Below are positions 29,253 through 37,231 of a DNA stretch of 64,000 bases, in pieces (within the stretch, counting starts at the first letter, position 1; every line of letters starts with the position of its first letter). This DNA comes from Streptomyces sp. ADI95-17. Lineage in GTDB: Bacteria; Actinomycetota; Actinomycetes; Streptomycetales; Streptomycetaceae. The stretch covers positions 415,130 through 479,129 of the forward strand of contig NZ_ML123045.1 in assembly GCF_003846175.1 (NCBI RefSeq), given 5' to 3'. The position numbers and the translations under genes are program-made. The notes under the pieces are model-generated. The model saw only the letters and a program-made list of their open reading frames with translations. It was not told where the DNA came from and did not search any database.

Positions 29253-29687
29253 TCACTTCTTCGGGTCCGCGCACTCCGCGCAGGTGCCGAAGATCTCCAC
29301 CGTATGGGCGACGTTCACATACCCGTGCTGGGCGGCGATCGTCTCCGCCCACTGCTCCACCGCGGGCCCCTCGACCTCCACGGCCTTGCCGCACATCCGG
29401 CACACCAGGTGGTGATGGTGGTCGCCGGTCGAGCAGCGCCGGTACACGGACTCGCCGTCCGTGGTGCGCAGCACGTCGACCTCGCCGGCGTCGGCCAGGG
29501 ACTGGAGGGTGCGGTAGACGGTGGTGAGCCCGACCGAGTCGCCGCGGTGCTTGAGCACGTCGTGCAGCTCCTGGGCGCTGCGGAACTCGTCCACCTCGTC
29601 GAGCGCCGCCGCCACCGCCGCCCGCTGCCGGGTCGACCGGCCGCGTACCGGAGCCGCGTTCGTTCCACTGATCGGCGCCGTCGCCAC
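29253..29687 (-). CDS. zur: Fur family zinc regulator Zur
   Basis: The 144-residue protein has a Fur winged helix (STRQRAAVAAALDEVDEF to GLTTVYRTLQSLADAGEVD), the metal-sensing HHHHLVCRMCGK motif near 90-101 and a second CAECADPKK at the C terminus for the structural zinc site. With the znu genes directly upstream in the same direction, it is the zinc member of the family. GTG at 29687 is preceded by GAGGAGG at good distance. Zur with zinc represses znu uptake genes and often ribosomal protein paralogues. It is probably co-transcribed with znuB. Confidence 0.95.
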   Translation of the reverse strand: MATAPISGTNAAPVRGRSTRQRAAVAAALDEVDEFRSAQELHDVLKHRGDSVGLTTVYRTLQSLADAGEVDVLRTTDGESVYRRCSTGDHHHHLVCRMCGKAVEVEGPAVEQWAETIAAQHGYVNVAHTVEIFGTCAECADPKK

Positions 29688-29752
29688 AGCAGCCTCCTCG
29701 TGTCGCCCGTACTTGTGTCGGGCCATTGTGCCAGCCCGTCCGGGCGTCACGG

Positions 29753-30646
29753 TCAGACCCGGAGCTCGTCCGGGGCCGGACGGGTGGCCGGTACTTCCAG
29801 GGTGCACTCCTCGGAGGCCGCTTCGCTCCGGCGGGCGCGGCTTCTGGCCAGCGGGGCCGCCAGCAGGGTCAGGGCGACGAAGACCGCGATGGCCAGCAGC
29901 ACGATCGTCGCGCCGGGCGGGACGTCCTGGTAGTACGAGGTGACGGTGCCGGCCAGGGTCACCGCCGTACCGATGACGACCGACAGCACGAACGTCACCT
30001 TGAAGGACCGGGAGATCTGCTGCGCGGCCGCGACCGGCACCACCATCAGGGCGCTGACCAGCAGCAGCCCGACGACCCGCATCGCGACGGTGACGGTCAC
30101 CGCCGCCGTCACGGCGACCAGCAGGTTCAGCGCGCGCACCGGCAGCCCGGTGACCCGGGCGAACTCCTCGTCCTGGCTGACCGCGAACAGCTGGCGGCGC
30201 AGCCCCAGCGTCACCAGCAGCACGAAGGCGGCCAGCACGCAGATCGAGGTGATGTCCTCGGAGGAGACCGTGGACAGGGAGCCGAAGAGGTACGAGGTGA
30301 GGTTGGCGTTGGAGCCGGTGTCGGAGAGGTTGATCAGCAGCACACCGCCCGCCATGCCGCCGTAGAACAGCATGGCCAGCGCGATGTCGCCGCGGGTGCG
30401 TCCGTACCAGCGGATCAGTTCCATCACGACGGCACCGGCGACGGCGACCGCGGTGGCCATCCAGACCGGGCTGGTGGAGAGCAGGAAGCCGAGGCCGACA
30501 CCGGTCATCGCGATGTGGCCGATGCCGTCGCCCATCAGGGCCTGGCGGCGCTGGACGAGGTAGATGCCGACGGAGGGCGCGATGACGCCGACGAGCACGG
30601 CGGCGAGCAGGGCCCGCTGCATGAAGGGAGGGTCGAGGAATTCCAT
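29753..30646 (-). CDS. znuB: Zinc ABC transporter permease ZnuB
   Basis: The 297-residue protein has eight or nine hydrophobic segments, begins FMQRALLAAVLVGVIAPSVGIY, and has the ABC-3 family loop QRRQALMGDGIGHIAMTGVGLG near 33-54. It forms the membrane channel of the zinc importer. The C terminus has a polar tail (ARSRARRSEAASEE). Its ATG lies two bases after the znuC stop codon, so the two are translationally coupled. Confidence 0.94.
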   Translation of the reverse strand: MEFLDPPFMQRALLAAVLVGVIAPSVGIYLVQRRQALMGDGIGHIAMTGVGLGFLLSTSPVWMATAVAVAGAVVMELIRWYGRTRGDIALAMLFYGGMAGGVLLINLSDTGSNANLTSYLFGSLSTVSSEDITSICVLAAFVLLVTLGLRRQLFAVSQDEEFARVTGLPVRALNLLVAVTAAVTVTVAMRVVGLLLVSALMVVPVAAAQQISRSFKVTFVLSVVIGTAVTLAGTVTSYYQDVPPGATIVLLAIAVFVALTLLAAPLARSRARRSEAASEECTLEVPATRPAPDELRV

Positions 30647-30648
30647 GG

Positions 30649-31431
30649 TCAGCTCAGCAGTCCCGTCCGGACGGGCTCGGAGGCCGCGTGGGGGTGTACG
30701 TGGTCGTGTCCGGGCAGCGCGTGCTGGCCCAGGGCCTTCGGCGGCGGCCCGTCGTGCATCACACAGCCGTCGCGCAGCACGATCGCACGGTCGATCAGCG
30801 GCTCCAGCGGGCCGAGCTCGTGCAGCACGAGCAGCACCGTGGTGCCGGCCGCGACCTGCTCGCGCAGGGTCGCGGCGAGGATCTCCTGGCTGGCCAGGTC
30901 GACGCCGGCCATCGGCTCGTCCATGATCAGCAGCTCGGGTTCGGCGGCCAGCGCGCGGGCGATCAGCACCCGCTGGTGCTGCCCGCCGGAGAGGGCGTCC
31001 ACCGAGTCCTTGGCGCGGTCGGCGAGGCCGACGAGCTCGATGGCCCGGTCGACGGCGGCCCGGTCGGCCCTGCGGAGCAGGCCCAGCTTCGTACGGGACA
31101 GCCGCCCGGAGGTGACGACCTCGCGGATCGTGGCGGGGACGCCGCCGGCCGCCGTGGTGCGCTGGGGCACGTAGCCGATCCGCGCCCAGGAGCGGAAGCG
31201 GCGCAGCGGGGTGCCGAACAGCTCGACGGAGCCACCGGTGAGCGGGACCTGGCCGATGACGGAGCGTACGGCGGTCGACTTGCCCGAGCCGTTGGCACCG
31301 AGCAGGGCGGCGACCTCGCCGCGGTGGACGGTCAGGTCGATGCCGCGCAGCACCGGACGGGCGCCGAGGGTGGCGGTGGCGCCCCGCACGGCTATCACGG
31401 GGTCGGTCGTGGTGCTCCCGGTCTCGGGCAT
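30649..31431 (-). CDS. znuC: Zinc ABC transporter ATP-binding protein ZnuC
   Basis: The 260-residue ATPase has Walker A GANGSGKST near 44, signature LSGGQHQRVLIARAL near 145, Walker B LLIMDEP near 168 and H-loop VLHELG near 201. A His-rich tail (GHDHVHPHAA near 243) fits zinc handling. It powers import through ZnuB. ATG at 31431 is preceded by GGAGG. It is downstream of znuA by 38 bases. Confidence 0.94.
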   Translation of the reverse strand: MPETGSTTTDPVIAVRGATATLGARPVLRGIDLTVHRGEVAALLGANGSGKSTAVRSVIGQVPLTGGSVELFGTPLRRFRSWARIGYVPQRTTAAGGVPATIREVVTSGRLSRTKLGLLRRADRAAVDRAIELVGLADRAKDSVDALSGGQHQRVLIARALAAEPELLIMDEPMAGVDLASQEILAATLREQVAAGTTVLLVLHELGPLEPLIDRAIVLRDGCVMHDGPPPKALGQHALPGHDHVHPHAASEPVRTGLLS

Positions 31432-31469
31432 GTGCGCCTCCGATGCTGCTGTGGCGGGGGGTACGAGGG

Positions 31470-32423
31470 TCACTTCGCGCCGAGCGCCTTCTGCAGGGCG
31501 GCGAGATTGGACCGCATGACCTCGATGTAGTCGGCGCCCTTGGACTTGGGCGTGATGCCTTCGAGCGGGTCCAGGACGTCGGTCTTCAGGCCGGTGTCCT
31601 TGGCGAGGGTCTTCGCCGTCCGGTCGCTGGCGAGCGTCTCGAAGAACACGGTGGTGGCCCGGTCCTTCTTCGCGATGGTGTGGATCTCGCTGATCCGGGC
31701 GGGGCTGGGCTCGGCCTCGGGGTCGACGCCGGCGATGCCCTCCTGGGTGAGGCCGTAGCGCTCGGCGAGGTACCCGAAGGCGGAGTGGGTGGTGATGAAC
31801 GTCCTGGTGGCGGTGTTCTTCAGGCCGTCCGCGTACGCCTTGTCCAGCGCGTCGAGCTTGCCGACCAGCGCGTCCGTGTTCTTCCGGTAGTCCGCGGCGT
31901 GGTGCGGGTCCGCCTTCGCCATGGACTTCCCGACACCCTTGGCGACCTCGGCGTACTTCACCGGGTCCAGCCAGATGTGGGGGTCGGCGCCGGCCTCGTC
32001 GCCGTGGTGCTCGTGGCCGTGCTCCTCGCCGCCGGCCTCGGTGCCGTGGTCCTCCAGCGTGGTGAGCTTCGCGGCGTCGACGGCGTCCTTCGCACCGGAC
32101 TGCCCGATGGCGTCGTCCACGGCGGGCTGGATGCCCTTGAGGTACAGGATGTAGTCGGCGTCGGCGAGCCCGCCGATCTGCCGCGGGCTGAGCTCCAGAT
32201 CGTGCGGCTCGACGCCCGGCTTGGTCAGCGTGGTGACGGAGACGTGTTCCCCGCCAATCTGCTCGGCCAGGAACTGCATCGGATAGAACGAGGCCACCAC
32301 GTCCAGTTTGTCGCCGTTCTTGTGGTCCGCGGCGTCCGAGGAGGAGCAGGCGGTGAGCGCGGTGAGGCCGAGGGCGACTGCTCCGGCGACCGCGGCGGTG
32401 GGTATGAGGCGGCTGACGTTCAT
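31470..32423 (-). CDS. znuA: Zinc ABC transporter substrate-binding lipoprotein ZnuA
   Basis: The 317-residue protein has a lipoprotein signal (LIPTAAVAGAVALGLTALTAC) and the cluster A-I metal-binding fold: GVEPHDLELSP, a His/Glu-rich loop (HGHEHHGDEAGADPH near 145-160), THSAFGYLAERYG near 219 and FFETLASD near 268. It captures zinc outside the membrane. I chose ATG 32423 because a TTGACA-N18-GAAAAT promoter puts the transcription start at or next to it, giving a leaderless message; ATG 32432 and TTG 32441 are in frame but lack ribosome sites. Zur-like boxes cover this promoter. Confidence 0.93.
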   Translation of the reverse strand: MNVSRLIPTAAVAGAVALGLTALTACSSSDAADHKNGDKLDVVASFYPMQFLAEQIGGEHVSVTTLTKPGVEPHDLELSPRQIGGLADADYILYLKGIQPAVDDAIGQSGAKDAVDAAKLTTLEDHGTEAGGEEHGHEHHGDEAGADPHIWLDPVKYAEVAKGVGKSMAKADPHHAADYRKNTDALVGKLDALDKAYADGLKNTATRTFITTHSAFGYLAERYGLTQEGIAGVDPEAEPSPARISEIHTIAKKDRATTVFFETLASDRTAKTLAKDTGLKTDVLDPLEGITPKSKGADYIEVMRSNLAALQKALGAK

Positions 32424-32437
32424 GACAGTCATTTTCA
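32423..32437. promoter_or_regulatory. Zur-like box 1 (over znuA -10 and start)
   Basis: TGACAGTCATTTTCA is a 15-base imperfect palindrome with TGA-N9-TCA ends, in line with the Streptomyces Zur pattern TGaaaatNattttCA. It overlaps the -10 hexamer and the chosen start codon. Confidence 0.75.
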
Positions 32438-32460
32438 ACAAAACTGGAAACGATTGTCAA
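32431..32460 (-). promoter_or_regulatory. znuA promoter
   Basis: On the minus strand TTGACA (32460-32455) is followed after 18 bases by GAAAAT (32436-32431). The start would fall about 7 bases on, at the ATG at 32423. The -35 hexamer matches consensus exactly. Confidence 0.65.
32445..32459. promoter_or_regulatory. Zur-like box 2 (over znuA -35)
   Basis: TGGAAACGATTGTCA is a second 15-base Zur-like site, centred 22 bases from box 1, two helical turns away, and overlapping the -35 hexamer. Cooperative binding of two Zur dimers on one DNA face is likely. Confidence 0.75.
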
Positions 32461-32628
32461 CAAGGCTTATGAGATGACTTCCCTGCCGACGGCGCCGATA
32501 CCGATTTGATCCAAGGGCCGTGCCCGCCGGTAATCTGAGGCATTCGCCCGCCCGTCTCCTGATCACCACCCCCCACTGAGGCGCTTCGCGCCGCCCCTGT
32601 CCAATTTCGTCGCAATGAAGAGAGCACC

Positions 32629-34011
32629 GTGGCCGCCGACAAGATCGACTCCATCGTCAGCCTGAGCAAGCGCCGTGGCTTCGTCTACCCGTGCAGTGAG
32701 ATCTACGGCGGTCAGCGCGCCGCCTGGGACTACGGGCCGCTGGGCGTCGAGATGAAGGAGAACCTCAAGCGCCAGTGGTGGCGCTACATGGTCACCTCGC
32801 GCGAGGACGTGGTCGGTCTCGACTCGTCGGTCATCCTCGCCCCCGAGGTCTGGTCCGCCTCCGGCCACGTCGCCACGTTCACCGACCCGCTGACCGAGTG
32901 CACCTCCTGCCACAAGCGCTTCCGCGCCGACCACCTGGAGGAGGCGTACGAGGAGAAGCACGGTCACGCGCCCACGAACGGCCTGACCGAGCTCAACTGC
33001 CCCAACTGCGGCAACAAGGGCACCTTCACCGAGCCCAAGCAGTTCTCGGGCCTGCTCTCCACCCATCTCGGCCCGACCCAGGACTCCGGCTCGGTCGCCT
33101 ATCTGCGCCCCGAGACCGCCCAGGGCATCTTCACCAACTTCGGCCAGGTGCTGCAGACCTCGCGCAAGAAGCCGCCGTTCGGCATCGCCCAGATGGGCAA
33201 GTCCTTCCGGAACGAGATCACTCCGGGCAACTTCATCTTCCGCACCCGCGAGTTCGAGCAGATGGAGATGGAGTTCTTCGTCAAGCCGGGCGACGACGAG
33301 GAGTGGCAGCAGTACTGGATGGACCAGCGCTGGAACTGGTACACGGACCTCGGCATGCGCGAGGAGAACATGCGCTGGTACGAGCACCCGGCGGAGAAGC
33401 TCTCCCACTACTCCAAGCGCACCGCCGACATCGAGTACCGCTTCCGCTTCGGCGGCAGCGAGTGGGGTGAGCTGGAGGGCGTCGCCAACCGCACGGACTA
33501 CGACCTCAAGGCGCACTCCAAGGCCTCGGGCACCGACCTGGTGTTCTTCGACCAGGAGGCCGGCGAGCGCTGGACCCCGTACGTCATCGAGCCGGCGGCC
33601 GGTGTCGGCCGCGCGATGCTCGCCTTCCTCCTCGACGCCTACATCGAGGACGAGGCGCCCAACGCCAAGGGCGTCATGGAGAAGCGCACCGTGATGCGTC
33701 TCGACCCGCGCCTGGCGCCGGTCAAGGTCGCCGTCCTGCCGCTGTCCCGCAACCCGCAGCTGTCGCCGAAGGCCAAGGGCCTCGCGGCCGACCTGCGGAA
33801 GAACTGGAACATCGAGTTCGACGACGCGGGCGCCATCGGCCGCCGCTACCGCCGTCAGGACGAGATCGGTACGCCGTTCTGCGTCACCGTCGACTTCGAC
33901 ACCCTCGACGACAACGCGGTGACCGTGCGCGAGCGCGACACCATGAAGCAGGAGCGCGTCTCCCTGGACCAGATCCAGGCCTACCTCGGCGCCCGCCTGC
34001 TCGGCTGCTGA
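32629..34011 (+). CDS. glyS: Glycyl-tRNA synthetase (dimeric type)
   Basis: The 460-residue class II synthetase has [22 protein letters not shown] near 19-40 (motif 1 region), a zinc-like insertion with CTSCHKRF and CPNCGNKG near 98-128, [12 protein letters not shown] near 161, motif 2 [23 protein letters not shown] split around 190-212, motif 3 [14 protein letters not shown] and a C-terminal anticodon-binding domain from about 360. It charges tRNA-Gly. GTG at 32629 is used. A perfect terminator follows. Confidence 0.97.
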   Translation: MAADKIDSIVSLSKRRGFVYPCSEIYGGQRAAWDYGPLGVEMKENLKRQWWRYMVTSREDVVGLDSSVILAPEVWSASGHVATFTDPLTECTSCHKRFRADHLEEAYEEKHGHAPTNGLTELNCPNCGNKGTFTEPKQFSGLLSTHLGPTQDSGSVAYLRPETAQGIFTNFGQVLQTSRKKPPFGIAQMGKSFRNEITPGNFIFRTREFEQMEMEFFVKPGDDEEWQQYWMDQRWNWYTDLGMREENMRWYEHPAEKLSHYSKRTADIEYRFRFGGSEWGELEGVANRTDYDLKAHSKASGTDLVFFDQEAGERWTPYVIEPAAGVGRAMLAFLLDAYIEDEAPNAKGVMEKRTVMRLDPRLAPVKVAVLPLSRNPQLSPKAKGLAADLRKNWNIEFDDAGAIGRRYRRQDEIGTPFCVTVDFDTLDDNAVTVRERDTMKQERVSLDQIQAYLGARLLGC

Positions 34012-34027
34012 CGTATCGCCCGCACCG

Positions 34028-34067
34028 ACGAAGCCCCCGGTTCCCCGTACGGAACCGGGGGCTTCGT
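34028..34067 (+). terminator. glyS terminator
   Basis: ACGAAGCCCCCGGTTCC and GGAACCGGGGGCTTCGT form a perfect 17-base stem with a 6-base loop, 16 bases after the glyS stop. It is followed by TGCACACT. Confidence 0.9.
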
Positions 34068-34100
34068 TGCACACTGGGCACCCCCACCCAGGAGGCCACG

Positions 34101-34304
34101 ATGCCGTCGATGACCACCAGCAGGGTCACCCGATGGGACCGGCACGGCCGTGAACACACCGTCCACGTGCGGAAGTCGGGCGTGCGGCGGCAGCTGAGCT
34201 GCGACACCTGCGGCTGGGACGAACGGGTGCAGTTCCTGCCCTGGCTCAAGGCCGGGGAGCACCTGGCCGAGGCCCATCGGGCGACGGTCGACCCGTCCGC
34301 CTGA
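34101..34304 (+). CDS. Small hypothetical protein with one CxxC pair
   Basis: The 67-residue protein has AGGAGG at 34090-34095 ideally placed before its ATG. It contains CDTCGWDERVQFLPW and several His residues (HGREHTVHVRK, EHLAEAHR), a plausible single zinc site. I do not recognise a family name. The strong ribosome site and GC-rich third positions support real translation. It stands alone after the glyS terminator. Confidence 0.65.
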   Translation: MPSMTTSRVTRWDRHGREHTVHVRKSGVRRQLSCDTCGWDERVQFLPWLKAGEHLAEAHRATVDPSA

Positions 34305-34372
34305 GCACCCGGCGCGGGACCCGGGCCCAAAAGCCGGTGCGGGTGCGCACCGGACCGGGGTACGGTTCCGGC

Positions 34373-34402
34373 ATGTCTTCGTTCTTCCAGATCTACGAGT
34401 GA
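34373..34402 (+). CDS. Possible leaderless nine-residue ORF
   Basis: ATG TCT TCG TTC TTC CAG ATC TAC GAG TGA encodes MSSFFQIYE. A TACGGT -10-like hexamer at 34361-34366 ends 6 bases before the ATG, the distance expected for a leaderless message. A CCGGTGC/GCACCGG hairpin (34334-34353) lies just upstream. It precedes the DUF6243 gene by 88 bases and could be a leader peptide. There is no further evidence of function. Confidence 0.35.
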   Translation: MSSFFQIYE

Positions 34403-34490
34403 GAGCGCGGCGGGTTCGACCACCCGCCGCCCACCGGACCCCTTCCAGGTCGCCTGAGACCTCACTTCGCACTACGAACCGGAGAACGCC

Positions 34491-34727
34491 GTGGCCAAGA
34501 GCCGTAACAACCTTCTCGGTGTGGGCGGACAGCGCAAGAAGCTGTCCCGCGCCGATCAGCAGGGCGCGGGCGCCGCCCGCAACACCGACCGCAAGGCGGC
34601 GGCCGACCAGAAGCAGGAGCTGCTGCGCAAGATGCGCGAGCGTGCCCAGTCCGGCACCGCCCCCGAGGCGGCCCCGGCGGACGGTGCCGCGGACGCGTCC
34701 GGGCAGGACGCCCCGGCCCAGAGCTGA
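34491..34727 (+). CDS. DUF6243 family small protein
   Basis: The 78-residue basic protein begins MAKSRNNLLGVGGQRKKLSRADQQG and continues with a charged helix (RKAAADQKQELLRKMRERAQ) and an Ala/Pro-rich disordered tail. This matches the small Streptomyces family I know as DUF6243, function unknown. GTG at 34491 has GGAG 6 bases upstream. It is followed by a strong two-way terminator. Confidence 0.78.
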   Translation: MAKSRNNLLGVGGQRKKLSRADQQGAGAARNTDRKAAADQKQELLRKMRERAQSGTAPEAAPADGAADASGQDAPAQS

Positions 34728-34750
34728 CGCCTCCTCACCACCCGTACGAC

Positions 34751-34785
34751 CGTGGGCCCGGATCATCTCGTGATCCGGGCCCACG
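34751..34785. terminator. Bidirectional terminator
   Basis: CGTGGGCCCGGATCA and TGATCCGGGCCCACG form a perfect 15-base stem with a 5-base loop between the DUF6243 gene and the convergent MFS fragment. Confidence 0.88.
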
Positions 34786-34805
34786 CCCGTGTCCGCGGCC
34801 CGCGC

Positions 34806-35345
34806 TCACGCCACCTTGCGCGGCAGCCGCAGGCTCAGCAGCGTCGTCAGCACCACCGCGGCCAGCTGCACCAGCAGTGTCACGGCCAGCGCGTCCCGCA
34901 TCCCGGCGCCCGGGACCAGGGCGAGGAAGAGCGTGCCGAGCGTGGCGACCCCCAGGGCCAGCGCGGCCTGCTGGGTCGTCGTCATCACTCCGCCGCCCAC
35001 CCCGGCCCGCGCGGCCGGTACGTCGGAGAGCACGATCCGGAACAGGACGGGCAGCTGGAGCCCCTGCCCGAACCCCGCGATCGCGACCCCCGGCAGCAGC
35101 CCCAGCGCCCCGAGACCGGACCACTCGCGCCACACGGTGATCGCCAGCACCAGCACCCCCGTCGCCTGGATCAGCCCGCCGGTCGTCACGACCCGGCTGC
35201 CGTACCGCAGGATCAGCCGCGGACCGGCCAGCGACGCCACGAAGAACGCCGCCGCCATCGGCGCCATCGACAGCCCGGCCGCGGCCGGACCCACCTCCAG
35301 CCCCTGCTGGAGGGCCACCGCGATGACGAACATGAACCCGCCGCA
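34806..35345 (-). pseudogene. 5'-truncated MFS transporter (C-terminal half)
   Basis: About 178 codons encode only the last six or so membrane helices of a DHA2-type MFS exporter (GGFMFVIAVALQQGLEVGP at the truncated end, LPGVAIAGFGQGLQLPVLFR and GGGVMTTTQQAALALGVATLG later). The N-terminal half of at least 250 residues is missing. At about 35340-35348 the homology stops and runs straight into a regulator fragment on the other strand. An internal ATG at 35333 could start a 175-residue product, but this would be half a transporter. I interpret it as dead. Confidence 0.8.
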
Positions 35346-35704
35346 CCAACGCCGAGTGGCGCTCCTCCGTCGTCGACCTCCCCGAGGTGAACCGGCTGGT
35401 GGCCGCCAAGTTCCGCAGGGCGATGGCCGAGCACCTGGCCGAGCCCGCCTGGAAGGCGCTCCTGGGGCGGCTGGAGGAGTCGTCCGCGGAGTTCCGGGAG
35501 ATCTGGGCCCGGCACGAGGTGGTCGGCGCGGGCAGCCGGACGAAGGTCTTCCGCAACGCCCACGTCGGACTGCTCCGCGTCGAACACACCGACCTGTGGC
35601 TCGGCCCGTCGAGCGGGCCGCGGATGGTGACGTACGCCCCCGCCGACGAGGAGACCAGGCAGCGCCTCGACCGGCTTCAGGCCTTGGAGCCCGCCGACGT
35701 CTGA
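35345..35704 (+). pseudogene. 5'-truncated XRE/MmyB-type regulator (C-terminal domain)
   Basis: About 119 codons (TNAEWRSSVVDLPEVNRL to LQALEPADV) match the second half of the MmyB-like ligand-binding domain: RLEESSAEFREIWARHEV, TKVFRNAHVGLLRVEH and MVTYAPADEETRQRLDRL. The helix-turn-helix and the first half of the domain are gone. An internal GTG at 35387 could start 105 residues, but no DNA-binding part would be made. Its end overlaps the next MFS gene by 28 bases. Together with the MFS fragment it marks one deletion that removed both 5' ends of a divergent regulator-transporter pair. Confidence 0.78.
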
Positions 35705-37161
35705 TCCCCGGCCGGGACGTCCGCCGGCCGCTCCAGCCGCCGCGCGGTCCGCAGCGCCGTCTCCCGCGCCCAGCGCCCGCTGGTCAGCGCCCCCACCAGC
35801 AGGACGCACAGCCCGCACCCGGCGAGGATCCACCAGGCGGGCTTGCTCGCGTCCACGAAGGCCTCGGCGTAGGCGGCGCCGCGCGGCGACCCGGTGCCGG
35901 CCACCCCGGCCGCCAGCACCGCACCGATCACGGCGACCCCCAGCGTCCCGCCGATCTGCCGGCTGGTCGAGGCCACCGCGGCCGCCACCCCGGCCTGCGA
36001 GCGGGGCATCCCGGAGACGGCCGTGTTGGTGATCGGCGCGTTCACCATGCCGAAGCCCAGGCCGAACAGCACATAGCCGGTGAACAGCAGGACGTTGTCC
36101 GTCTCCGCGTCGAACGCGGCGAACAGCAGCCCGCACGCCGTCATGGCCACGCCCGCCACGAGCAGCGAGAGCCGGGGGCCGCGGTTGCCGACGAGCCGTC
36201 CGGACAGCGGTGCGCAGACGAAGGTCAGGGCCGCCATCGGCAGCATGTACAGACCGGCGTGCAGCGCGCTCAGCCCGCGCACGTTCTGCAGGTACAGGGT
36301 GTTGAGGAAGAGGAACCCGCTCAGCGCGGCGAAGGCGCTGACCGCTATGACGGTGGCACCGCTGAACGGGGCGCTGCGGAAGAACCGCAGATCGATCAGG
36401 GGCTCGGCCCGCCGGGGCTCGTACAGCAGCAGGCCGACGAGCGAGCAGGCGGCGAGCGTCGCGAAGGCCAGGATGCGGGCCGAGGTCCACCCGGCCGAGG
36501 GTGCCTCGATGATCGCGTACGTGAGCGAGCCGAGCAGTCCGATCACCAGCAGCTGCCCCACCGGGTCGGGGCGGCGCGGCTTCGGGGCGCGGGACTCGGG
36601 AACGTACCGCCAGGTGAGCAGGAGCGCGGCGAGGCCGACCGGCAGATTGACCCAGAAGATCGACCGCCAGCCCACCGAGTCCACCAGCAGACCGCCGATC
36701 ACCGGTCCCGCCGCCATGGAGATGCCGACGACACCGCCCCACACCCCGATGGCCCGGGCCCGCTCGCGCGGGTCGGTGAAGGTGTTGGTGATGATCGACA
36801 TCGCGACCGGATTGAGCATCGAACCGCCCACCGCCTGCACCATCCGGAACGCCACCAGCGACTCCAGGTTCGGCGCCACGGAGCAGAGCAGCGAACCGAG
36901 GGTGAACAGGACGAGCCCGATCTTGAAGATCTTCCGGCGCCCGATCCGGTCGGCGGTGGAGCCCGCGAGCATCAGCAGCGAGGCCAGTACGAGGGTGTAG
37001 GCGTCGATCGTCCACTGCATGCCCGCGACGGTGGCGTGCAGTTCCTCCTGCATGGACGGGAGGGCGACGTTGAGCACGGTGTTGTCGAGACTGACGATCA
37101 GCAGACTCATGCAGCAGATCGCCAGTACCAACTGCCGGCGGCGGTGGCTGAGCTCGGGCAT
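35677..37161 (-). CDS. DHA2-type MFS drug exporter
   Basis: The 494-residue protein has 14 predicted membrane segments. It has SLDNTVLNVALPSMQEELHAT near 24-44 (motif D1), LLMLAGSTADRIGRRKIF near 62-79 (motif A), RMVQAVGGSMLNPVAMSII near 105-123 and GPVIGGLLVDSVGWRSIFWVN split around 150-172 (motif C, antiporter). It belongs to the EmrB/QacA proton-drug antiporters. ATG at 37161 lies close behind a TACTAT -10 box. It is divergent from dusB; the nearest regulator gene, on the 3' side, is the truncated MmyB fragment. Confidence 0.92.
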   Translation of the reverse strand: MPELSHRRRQLVLAICCMSLLIVSLDNTVLNVALPSMQEELHATVAGMQWTIDAYTLVLASLLMLAGSTADRIGRRKIFKIGLVLFTLGSLLCSVAPNLESLVAFRMVQAVGGSMLNPVAMSIITNTFTDPRERARAIGVWGGVVGISMAAGPVIGGLLVDSVGWRSIFWVNLPVGLAALLLTWRYVPESRAPKPRRPDPVGQLLVIGLLGSLTYAIIEAPSAGWTSARILAFATLAACSLVGLLLYEPRRAEPLIDLRFFRSAPFSGATVIAVSAFAALSGFLFLNTLYLQNVRGLSALHAGLYMLPMAALTFVCAPLSGRLVGNRGPRLSLLVAGVAMTACGLLFAAFDAETDNVLLFTGYVLFGLGFGMVNAPITNTAVSGMPRSQAGVAAAVASTSRQIGGTLGVAVIGAVLAAGVAGTGSPRGAAYAEAFVDASKPAWWILAGCGLCVLLVGALTSGRWARETALRTARRLERPADVPAGDQTSAGSKA

Positions 37162-37167
37162 ACATGG

Positions 37168-37186
37168 ATAGTACGGTTAACTAACG
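37168..37186 (-). promoter_or_regulatory. Promoter/operator of MFS exporter
   Basis: On the minus strand TACTAT (37173-37168) is a good -10 box 6 bases before the start codon. Next to it CGGTTAACTAACG (37174-37186, plus strand) is an imperfect palindrome centred on GTTAAC, of the kind bound by TetR-family repressors of exporter genes. No tetR gene is adjacent. Confidence 0.4.
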
Positions 37187-37231
37187 AACTCCGCTGCCGG
37201 GGAGCCCCGCTCCGTACGCGACAATGGAGCA

